A stretch of DNA of 12,841 nucleotides from an uncultured Methanobacterium sp. (lineage in GTDB: Archaea; Methanobacteriota; Methanobacteria; Methanobacteriales; Methanobacteriaceae), in contig NZ_OY762018.1 of the NCBI RefSeq assembly GCF_963665055.1, positions 1 to 12,841 on the forward strand. Direction: 5' to 3'. Below the pieces are notes generated by a model, which did no database searches, had not been told where the DNA came from, and worked only from the letters and a program-made list of their open reading frames with translations. The stretch's first letter is position 1; each line of letters starts with the position of its first letter. This document shows positions 6,000 through 12,841 of this stretch, in pieces. The translations under genes and the position numbers were made by a program.

Positions 6000-8900
6000 A
6001 TACTCAAAAAGACTTTAATTTTAGTTTTGATTATTATAGGATGTATTTTCCTAGTGCAAACTTCCTTTGCTTCAGAGGGGCCAGATGATCCCCTCCAACT
6101 CTCCACGGTTAATCCTGATTCGGTGGGAGATTCTGTATCTGTTAATGATACTAATCCCTTACAAACCGATAATTCATCAGAAATTTCAATAAACAACAAT
6201 TTAAACCAAATAAATTCATTAAACAGTAGTAATGCTTCCGTTCCACCTCCCAACTCTGAGATATTATGGATAGATCCGGATTTAATAGATCCAATTATTT
6301 CTGGTACAGTTTATTATCATGGAACAAATGATCCCATGTCTGGAGCAACAGTCACAGTCCAAAATATAAGTGGCATGGAAATGGGCACAGTCTATACTGG
6401 TAATAATGGTAGTTACCAGATTGCATTTTTCTCAAATGAAACAGAATTCACAGTTATAGTCAGTTATCCGGGGTATGCCACCTCCACAAAAATAGTCACT
6501 GTTAAGCCAAGTTCTGATCCCAACGACCTTAACCTTTATGCAACTGTAGATTTTTATCTTGATCCTACAGTACCAATAGCATCTAATGACAGTTATGTTA
6601 TGGACGAGGACACGGTTTTAAGTGATAATGTAGCTACTAATGATTCTCCTTCAATTGACGGGGGCAACCAGTGGAGTTTGATCGGAGGCACAAGTCCTTC
6701 ACATGGAATTTTACTTTTCAATAATGATGGTACTTTCACTTACACTCCTAACGCCAATTATTTCGGTTCAGACAGATTCAATTATGTCATAGAGGATGTT
6801 GATGGTGATTCAACCAATGGAACCGTACTAATAACTATCAATGATGTGAACGATCCACCAGTGGCCTATGATGATGTGGCTTTGGTAAATGAAGATGAAT
6901 CAATTTTGATCAATGTTCTGAGTAATGACAGTGATTTGGAAAGTGACATTTTAACTGTGAATAGTGTTATTCAACCTTTACATGGGGGAGTGTTTAACGC
7001 AGGTGGAAGTGTTACTTACACACCTCGCCATGATTGGTATGGTACAGACAGTTTCACTTATGTAGTTAGTGATGGTCGCGGTGGCACCAGCACCGCAAAC
7101 GTGATAGTCACAGTTAATGCAGTTAATGATCCCCCAGTAGCTCATGATGATAATGTAGCGATTAATGAAGACTCTACAATTGTGGTTGTCCCAGTTTTAA
7201 ACAATGATGTGGATATTGAGGGTGACAGTCTCAGTGTCACTGGAGTTACAGCACCAGGTCATGGTACCACAACTTTTACTTTAAACTCAGTGACTTATAC
7301 TCCTGCAGCTAATTTCAATGGTCTGGATAGTTTTAGTTACACAGTTACTGATGGTCATGGCGGTTTAGACACTGCAATTGTACACGTGACAGTTTCTGCA
7401 GTAAATGATCCTCCCGTAGCAGCAAATGATGTAGTGGTAGTTAAAGAAGATGGTTCAGTTATCATTCCGGTTACAGGTAACGATAATGATATTGACGGTG
7501 ATTTCTTAACTGTTACAAGTGTCAGTGCACCGAATCATGGTAGTGCAGTTATTAATGTTGATAATACAGTTTCTTATACTCCTTCGGCTAACTATTTTGG
7601 TTTGGATAGTTTTACCTATGTGATTAGTGATGGTCATGGTGGTACTGTTACTGGTGTTGTTTATGTGACTGTGAATGAGTCGGTTCATGTTAATCATGTT
7701 CCTGTTGCTTTTTCTGATTCTGTCATCACTGCCGAAGATACTCAAACAACCATTTTAGTTTTGGGTAATGATAGTGATGTGGATGGTGATAATCTCGTAG
7801 TTTCGGGTGTGGGTGTTGCTGGTCATGGTAGTGTTGTTTTGAACGGTGATAATACTGTGACTTATACGCCTGATGCTAACTGGTTTGGTTCTGATAGCTT
7901 CACCTATACTGTGAGTGATGGTCGTGGTGGTTTAGCTACTGGTATGGTTACTGTGATGGTTAACAGTGTGAATGATGTTCCTGTGGCTATTGCGGATTCT
8001 GTAAGTACTGATGAGAATGTTCCTGTGATTGTTAATGTTTTGGGTAATGATAGTGATGTGGATGGTGACTTGCTTAGTGTGAGTGGTGTAGGTAGTGCTG
8101 GTCATGGTACGATTATTAATAATGGTAATTCAGTGACTTACATGCCTGATGCTGGTTTTTATGGTTCGGATAGTTTCAGCTATACTGTGAGTGATGGTCA
8201 TGGTGGTAGTGTTACTGGTGTTGTTTATGTGGCTGTGAGGGAAGTTGTTGTTGTGAACAGTAACCCTGTGGCTATGGCGGATGTTGCTAGTACCTCTGAG
8301 GATACTCGGGTTGTTATTTCTGTTTTAGGTAATGATAGTGATTCTAATGGTGATAATCTCATAGTTACTGGTGTGGGTGTTGCGGGTCATGGTAGTGTTG
8401 TTTTGAACGGTGATAATACTGTGACTTATACTCCCAATGTTAACTGGTTTGGTTCTGATAGTTTCAGCTATACTGTGAGTGATGGTCGTGGTGGTTTAGC
8501 TACTGGTATGGTTACTGTGATGGTTAACAGTGTGAATGATGTTCCTGTGGCTGCTGCTGATTCTGCGAGTACTATTGAAAGCACTCCTGTGATTGTCAAT
8601 GTTTTGGGTAATGATAGTGATGTGGATGGTGATAGTCTTACGGTGTCTGGTGTGGGTGTTGCTGGTCATGGTACTGTTGCGAATAATGGTAATTCAGTGA
8701 CCTACACTCCTGATGCTGGGTTCCATGGTTTGGATAGTTTTGTTTACACGGTAAGTGATGGTCATGGTGGTAGTGTTACTGGTGTTGTGTATGTGGTTGT
8801 GAATGAGTCGGTTCATGTTAATCATGTTCCTGTGACTGCTTTTGATTCTGTGAGTGCATTTGAGGATACTCGAGTTGTTATCTCTGTTTTGGGTAATGAT

Positions 8901-9302
8901 AGTGATGTGGATGATGATAATCTTGTAGTTACTGGTGTGGGTGTTGCGGGTCATGGTAGTGTTGTTTTGAATGGTGATAATACTGTGACTTACACGCCTA
9001 ATGTTAATTGGTTTGGTTCTGATAGCTTCAGTTATTCAATTAGTGATGGTCATGGTGGTCTTGCTAATGGTATGGTTACTGTGGTGGTTTCTGGTGTGAA
9101 TGATGTTCCTGTGGCTGCTGCGGATTCTGCGAGTACTGATGAGAATGTTCCTGTGGTTATCTCTGTTTTGGGTAATGATAGTGATGTGGATGGTGATAGT
9201 CTTACGGTGTCTGGTGTGAGTGTTGCTGGTCATGGTACTGTTGCGAATAATGGTAATTCAGTGACCTATGCTCCTGATGCTGGATTTTCATGGTTTGGAT
9301 AG
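6000..9302 (+). CDS. Giant cadherin-like repeat surface protein, N-terminal fragment
   Basis: An exported, repeat-built surface protein, probably an adhesin. From ATA 6000 the reading is ILKKTLILVLIIIGCIF through TSFAS, a good signal peptide with cleavage near Ala-Ser (residues 24-25). Residues about 25-95 are an Asn/Ser-rich linker. Residues about 96-188 resemble a carboxypeptidase-regulatory-like Ig domain (ISGTVYYHG, SGATVTVQNI, NGSYQIAF). From residue 191 (base 6570) run cadherin-like/Big_9 domains of 92-96 residues, each with PVA-x-x-D, GNDSDVDGD, HG, VTYTP, WFGSDSFSYTVSDG-type motifs. Nine complete domains and most of a tenth are read before the frame ends at TAG 9300-9302. The stop results from one extra base near 9285; in the +1 frame the tenth domain continues as HGLDSFSYTVSDG. 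If translation starts at TTG 6027 the product is 1091 residues and lacks the N-terminal lysines. Confidence 0.85.
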   Translation: MLKKTLILVLIIIGCIFLVQTSFASEGPDDPLQLSTVNPDSVGDSVSVNDTNPLQTDNSSEISINNNLNQINSLNSSNASVPPPNSEILWIDPDLIDPIISGTVYYHGTNDPMSGATVTVQNISGMEMGTVYTGNNGSYQIAFFSNETEFTVIVSYPGYATSTKIVTVKPSSDPNDLNLYATVDFYLDPTVPIASNDSYVMDEDTVLSDNVATNDSPSIDGGNQWSLIGGTSPSHGILLFNNDGTFTYTPNANYFGSDRFNYVIEDVDGDSTNGTVLITINDVNDPPVAYDDVALVNEDESILINVLSNDSDLESDILTVNSVIQPLHGGVFNAGGSVTYTPRHDWYGTDSFTYVVSDGRGGTSTANVIVTVNAVNDPPVAHDDNVAINEDSTIVVVPVLNNDVDIEGDSLSVTGVTAPGHGTTTFTLNSVTYTPAANFNGLDSFSYTVTDGHGGLDTAIVHVTVSAVNDPPVAANDVVVVKEDGSVIIPVTGNDNDIDGDFLTVTSVSAPNHGSAVINVDNTVSYTPSANYFGLDSFTYVISDGHGGTVTGVVYVTVNESVHVNHVPVAFSDSVITAEDTQTTILVLGNDSDVDGDNLVVSGVGVAGHGSVVLNGDNTVTYTPDANWFGSDSFTYTVSDGRGGLATGMVTVMVNSVNDVPVAIADSVSTDENVPVIVNVLGNDSDVDGDLLSVSGVGSAGHGTIINNGNSVTYMPDAGFYGSDSFSYTVSDGHGGSVTGVVYVAVREVVVVNSNPVAMADVASTSEDTRVVISVLGNDSDSNGDNLIVTGVGVAGHGSVVLNGDNTVTYTPNVNWFGSDSFSYTVSDGRGGLATGMVTVMVNSVNDVPVAAADSASTIESTPVIVNVLGNDSDVDGDSLTVSGVGVAGHGTVANNGNSVTYTPDAGFHGLDSFVYTVSDGHGGSVTGVVYVVVNESVHVNHVPVTAFDSVSAFEDTRVVISVLGNDSDVDDDNLVVTGVGVAGHGSVVLNGDNTVTYTPNVNWFGSDSFSYSISDGHGGLANGMVTVVVSGVNDVPVAAADSASTDENVPVVISVLGNDSDVDGDSLTVSGVSVAGHGTVANNGNSVTYAPDAGFSWFG

Positions 9303-11066
9303 TTTCAGCTATACTGTGAGTGATGGTCGTGGTGGTAGTGTTACTGGTGTTGTGTACGTGACAGTGAAGGAAGTTGTTGCTGTGAACAGTAACCCTGTGG
9401 CTATGGATGATACATCAAATACAGTGGAGGATAGTAGGGTTACCATTCCAGTTTTAGGCAATGATAGTGATGTGGATGGTGATAGTCTCACGGTGTCTGG
9501 TGTAGGTAGTGCTGGTCATGGGAGTGTTGTTTTGAATGGTGATAATACTGTGACTTATACTCCAGATGTTAACTGGTTTGGTTCTGATAGTTTCACCTAT
9601 ACTGTGAGTGATGGTCGTGGTGGTTTAGCTACTGGTATGGTTACTGTGGTGGTTTCTGGTGTGAATGATGTTCCTGTGGCTGCTGTTGACACGGTTAGTA
9701 CTGATGAGAATGTTCCTGTGATTGTCAATGTTTTGGGTAATGATAGTGATGTGGATGGTGATAGTCTCGTAGTTTCGGGTGTGGGTGTTGCTGGTCATGG
9801 TACGGTTACGAATAATGGTAATTCAGTGACCTATGCTCCTGATGCTGATTTTCATGGTTTGGATAGTTTCACCTATACTGTGAAAGATGGTCGTGGTGGT
9901 AGTGTTACTGGTGTTGTTTATGTGGTTGTGAATGAGTCGGTTCATGTTAATCATGTTCCTGTGGCCGCTTTTGATTCTGCGAGTGTTGTTGAGGATACTC
10001 GGGTTGTTATTTCTGTTTTGGGTAATGATAGTGATGTTGATGGTGATAGTCTTTCAGTGAGTGCTGTTGGAAGTGCTGTTCATGGGAGTGTTGTTTTGAA
10101 CGGTGATGGCACTGTGACTTATACTCCAGATGTCAACTGGTTTGGTTCTGATAGTTTCAGTTATTCAATTAGTGATGGTCATGGTGGTACTAGCACTGCT
10201 ATGGTTTATTTAATGGTTAATCCTCTGAATGATGTTCCTGTGGCCGCAGCTGATTCTACAAGTACTGATGAGAATGTTCCTGTGATTATCAATGTTTTGG
10301 GTAATGATAGTGATGTGGATGGTGATAGTCTCGTAGTTTCGGGCGTGGGTGTTGCTGGTCATGGTATGGTTACGAATAATGGTAATTCAGTGACTTACAT
10401 GCCTGATGCTGGTTTTTATGGTTTGGATAGTTTTAGTTATGTGATTAGTGATGGTCATGGCGGTAGTGTCACTGGTATTGTGTATGTGACTGTGAGGGAA
10501 GTTGTTGCTGTGAACAGTAATCCTGTGGCTATAGTGGATGCTGTTAGTACTCCTGAGGATACTAGGGTTGTTATTTCTGTTTTGGGTAATGATATTGATG
10601 TTGATGGTGATAGTCTCACGGTTTTGGGTGTGGGTGTTGCGGGTCATGGGCATGTTGTTTTAAATGGTGATAATACTGTGACTTATACGCCTGATGTTAA
10701 TTGGTTTGGTTCTGACAGTTTTACTTACACAATTGGTGATGGTCGTGGTGGTCTTGCTAATGGTATGGTTACCATAATGGTTAACGGTGTGAATGATGTT
10801 CCTGTGGCTGCTGCTGATTCTGTAAGTACTGATGAGAATGTTCCTGTGATTGTCAATGTTTTGGGTAATGATAGTGATGTGGATGGTGATAGTCTCGTAG
10901 TTTCGGGTGTGGGTGTTGCTGGTCATGGTACGGTTACGAATAATGGTAATTCAGTGACTTATACTCCTGATGCTGATTTTCATGGTTTGGATAGTTTTGT
11001 TTACACGGTAAGTGACGGTCATGGTGGTAGTGTTACTGGTGTTGTTTATGTGGTTGTGAATGAGTC
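7681..11066 (+). repeat. 1128-bp higher-order repeat (four domains), three copies
   Basis: The marker CGGTTCATGTTAATCATG occurs at 7681, 8809, 9938 and 11066, intervals of 1128, 1129 and 1128 bp. Each unit is A-B-A-B with two different linkers after the B domains: NESVHVNH and R/K-EVV-V/A-VNS. The single extra base in the middle interval is the frameshift near 9285. The next marker, with one base change, comes only 571 bp later (11637), half a unit plus seven bases. Confidence 0.85.
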
Positions 11067-11229
11067 GGTTCATGTTAATCATGTTCCTGTGGCTGCTTTT
11101 GATTCTGTGAGTGCTGTTGAGGATACTCGGGTTGTTATCTCTGTTTTGGGTAATGATAGTGATTCTGATGGTGATAGTCTCGTACGGTTTCGGGTGTGGG
11201 TAGTGCTGTTCATGGGCATGTTGTTTTGA
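9268..11229 (+). CDS. Giant repeat protein, middle fragment (+1 frame)
   Basis: This is not an independent gene. The reading continues the same domain array after the extra base at 9282-9288, and the ATG at 9268 lies upstream of the shift in the wrong phase, with no ribosome site. The fragment holds the end of domain 10, domains 11-16 complete and the first third of domain 17, alternating the two types: type A with VVLNGDNTVTYTPDVNWFG and type B with TNNGNSVTYTPDAGFHG. A two-base insertion at 11182-11187 (CTCGTACGGTTTCGG, against CTCGTAGTTTCGG in sister repeats) sends the frame into VRFRVWVV and a TGA at 11227-11229. Without its own signal peptide, the fragment could not be exported if made alone. 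Confidence 0.7.
   Translation: MLLMLDFHGLDSFSYTVSDGRGGSVTGVVYVTVKEVVAVNSNPVAMDDTSNTVEDSRVTIPVLGNDSDVDGDSLTVSGVGSAGHGSVVLNGDNTVTYTPDVNWFGSDSFTYTVSDGRGGLATGMVTVVVSGVNDVPVAAVDTVSTDENVPVIVNVLGNDSDVDGDSLVVSGVGVAGHGTVTNNGNSVTYAPDADFHGLDSFTYTVKDGRGGSVTGVVYVVVNESVHVNHVPVAAFDSASVVEDTRVVISVLGNDSDVDGDSLSVSAVGSAVHGSVVLNGDGTVTYTPDVNWFGSDSFSYSISDGHGGTSTAMVYLMVNPLNDVPVAAADSTSTDENVPVIINVLGNDSDVDGDSLVVSGVGVAGHGMVTNNGNSVTYMPDAGFYGLDSFSYVISDGHGGSVTGIVYVTVREVVAVNSNPVAIVDAVSTPEDTRVVISVLGNDIDVDGDSLTVLGVGVAGHGHVVLNGDNTVTYTPDVNWFGSDSFTYTIGDGRGGLANGMVTIMVNGVNDVPVAAADSVSTDENVPVIVNVLGNDSDVDGDSLVVSGVGVAGHGTVTNNGNSVTYTPDADFHGLDSFVYTVSDGHGGSVTGVVYVVVNESVHVNHVPVAAFDSVSAVEDTRVVISVLGNDSDSDGDSLVRFRVWVVLFMGMLF
9282..9288 (+). 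other. Frameshift: one extra base in domain 10
   Basis: The site reads GCTGGATTTTCATGG, while sister repeats read GCTGATTTTCATGG or GCTGGTTTCCATGG. One G or one T is extra, moving the reading from frame 0 to +1 and creating TAG at 9300. Confidence 0.85.
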
Positions 11230-11353
11230 ACGGTGATAATACTGTGACTTATACTCCCGATGTTAATTGGTTTGGTTCTGATAGTTTCAGTTATTCAATT
11301 AGTGATGGTCATGGAGGTACTTGCTAACTGGTATGGTTTACTGTGGTGGTTAA
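11182..11353 (+). other. Cluster of insertions totalling seven bases in domain 17
   Basis: Compared with sister repeats, two bases are extra at 11182-11187, one A at 11319, one A at 11326-11327, one T at 11337-11339 and AA at 11352-11353. The total of seven agrees with the marker interval of 571 bp instead of 564. In-frame stops appear at 11227 and 11325. Confidence 0.8.
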
Positions 11354-12841
11354 TCTGGTGTGAATGATGTTCCTGTGGCTGCTGCTGATTCTACAAGTAC
11401 TGATGAGAATGTTCCTGTGATTATCAATGTTTTGGGTAATGATAGTGATGTGGATGGTGATAGTCTCGTAGTTTCGGGTGTGGGTGTTGCTGGTCATGGT
11501 ACGGTTACGAATAATGGTAATTCAGTGACATATACTCCTAATGCTGGTTTCCATGGATTGGATAGTTTCAGCTATACTGTGAGTGATGGTCATGATGGTA
11601 GTGTTGTTGGTGTTGTTTATGTGGTTGTGAATGAGTCAGTTCATGTTAATCATGTTCCTGTTGCTGCTGCTGATTCTGTGAATGGTTATGAAGATACTCG
11701 GGTTGTTATCAATGTTTTGGGTAATGATAGTGATTCTGATGGTGATAGTCTTTCAGTGAGTGCTATTGGAAGTGCTGGTCATGGGAGTGTTGTTTTGAAT
11801 GGTGATGGCACTGTGACTTATACACCTGATGCTAACTGGTTTGGTTCTGATAGTTTTACCTATGTGATTAGTGATGGTCATGGTGGTACTAGCACTGCCA
11901 TGGTTTATTTAGTGATTAACCCTCTCAATGATGCTCCTGTCGCTGTGACAGATACTGTGAGTACTGACGAGAACACTCCGATTGTTATTCATGTTTTAAA
12001 CAATGATTTCAGTATTGATGGTGGTTCTTTCACAGTGACTGGTGTTGGTGCTGCTACTCATGGAACTGTGACAACCAATGGTGATGGCACAGTCACTTAC
12101 ACACCAGATGCCAGTTATCATGGCTTTGATAGTTTCACATACACTATAGAAGATGATAACTATGATAGTGCTACAGGCACGGTTTTCATAACAGTTAATC
12201 CTGTAAATGACCCATTGGCTGCAGACGACACAGCTAACACTTTGGAGGACACTAGGGTAACCATTCCGGTTTTAGCCAATGATGATGATTTGGATGGTGA
12301 TAGTCTCACGGTTTTGGGTGTGGGTGTTGCTGGTCATGGTAGTGTTGTTTTGAATGGTGATAGTACTGTGACTTATACACCTGATGCTAACTGGTTTGGT
12401 TCTGATAGTTTCATGTATACTATTAGTGATGGCTATGGTGGCACAGCAACAGCTACAGTTAATGTAATGGTTAACAGTGTGAATGATGTTCCTGTGGCTG
12501 CTACTGATTCTACAAGTACTGATGTGGATGTTCCTGTTGTTATTTCTGTTTTGGGTAATGATAGTGATGTGGATGGTGATAGTCTTTCAGTGAGTGCTGT
12601 TGGAAGTGCTGTTCATGGTACTGTTACAAATAATGGAGATGGTACCGTCACATACACACCTGTAACAGACTATTACGGATGGGACAGTTTCCCCTACACA
12701 GTTAGTGATGGTCATGGGGGCACTGCAACTTCAACTGTTCTTGTGATGGTGGGTGTGATTAATAATAATCCTGTGGCTGCGACGGACAATACTAACACAG
12801 ATGAGGATATTACAGTTACAATTCCGGTTTTAGCGAATGAT
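11354..12841 (+). CDS. Giant repeat protein, C-terminal-side fragment, runs off window
   Basis: The frame starting just after TAA 11351-11353 is open for 496 codons to the window edge. It carries the end of domain 17 (SGVND), complete domains 18-22 and the first 25 residues of domain 23 (NPVAATDNTNTDEDITVTIP). Domains 20-22 diverge more from the core array (NNDFSIDGGSF, DNYDSATGT, GYGGTATATV), as do domains 1-4. No start codon with a ribosome site is present, so this is the continuation of the upstream fragments after a cluster of insertions between 11318 and 11353. The C terminus, where a cell-wall or membrane anchor would be expected, lies outside the window. Confidence 0.7.

Larger units (their letters stand above)
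6570..12841 (+). repeat. Tandem array of cadherin-like domain repeats
   Basis: Twenty-two complete repeats and a partial one start at 6570, 6855, 7131, 7410, 7698, 7977, 8262, 8541, 8826, 9105, 9391, 9670, 9955, 10234, 10519, 10798, 11083, 11369, 11654, 11933, 12212, 12488 and 12767. From 7698 to 11933 the unit alternates strictly between 279 and 285 bp once the inserted bases are subtracted. The first four and last three repeats are more diverged in DNA and protein. Most domains carry an acidic loop of the form NDSDVDGDS, likely Ca-binding, which also contains an N-D-S glycosylation sequon. Confidence 0.9.

Noticed and set aside
6027..6029. TTG as the natural start of the giant protein
   Set aside because: It begins inside the hydrophobic core of the signal peptide, drops the lysines and is 34 bases from the only strong ribosome site.
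9268..9270. ATG as an independent start for the middle fragment
   Set aside because: It lies upstream of the frameshift in a stretch that is domain 10 in another frame, and no ribosome site precedes it.
7506..10926. Several minus-strand open frames of 65-88 codons within the repeat array
   Set aside because: They repeat with the domain period, encode Thr/Asn/His/Ile-rich nonsense and have no ribosome sites; they follow from the low C content of the plus strand.
7681..11654. CRISPR-like array suggested by regularly spaced identical words
   Set aside because: The period is 564/1128 bp, the sequence between is itself repeated and codes for protein domains.

Overview
The window looks like chromosomal DNA from a methanogenic archaeon, most likely Methanobacterium or a close relative in Methanobacteriales. 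The grounds are AT-rich intergenic DNA with archaeal TATA boxes (for example ATCTATATATAAAT), GGAGG/GTGAT-type ribosome sites, a Ser-His-Asp archaeal signal peptidase, a DUF4013-type membrane protein and a giant secreted cadherin-like repeat protein. No rRNA, tRNA or CRISPR array was seen. Family assignments come from reading motifs; no database search was run.

Layout. 1-102: tail of a small membrane protein. 103-413: promoter region with two identical TATA boxes 24 bp apart. 414-1535: AAA ATPase. 1780-2289: signal peptidase I. 2356-2538: 60-residue membrane protein resembling the tail at 1-102. 2565-2996 (minus): universal stress protein, convergent with the previous gene across a shared terminator. 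3030-4140: a decayed IS5-type insertion sequence with inverted ends, lying directly upstream of the stress gene. 4306-5037: six-helix DUF4013-like membrane protein followed by a strong hairpin. 5304-5921: single-helix protein with a Ser/Thr-rich tail, not recognised.

From about 6000 to the right edge lies one enormous gene for an exported, repeat-built surface protein. It has a signal peptide, a carboxypeptidase-regulatory-like domain and at least 22 complete cadherin-like domains plus a partial one. From domain 5 to domain 19 the domains alternate between 93 and 95 residues and are further organised as a four-domain, 1128-bp higher-order repeat. The reading frame is broken by one extra base near 9285 and seven extra bases between 11180 and 11354; the spacing of a repeated marker (1128, 1129, 1128, then 564+7) shows these are true insertions relative to the array. 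Removing the 8 bases restores 2278 continuous codons from 6000 to 12841. The expected start codon position holds ATA, at ideal distance from a strong GGAGG site. The gene is therefore either a recently inactivated adhesin, a switchable one, or a misassembled repeat.

Functional picture (inference): the right half encodes cell-envelope or surface functions, and the signal peptidase on the left would be the type of enzyme that matures such a protein. There is no evidence that they form one regulated system. The most notable features are the higher-order repeat, the clustered frameshifts where the repeat phase slips, the ATA start, and the insertion sequence that displaced the stress gene's promoter.
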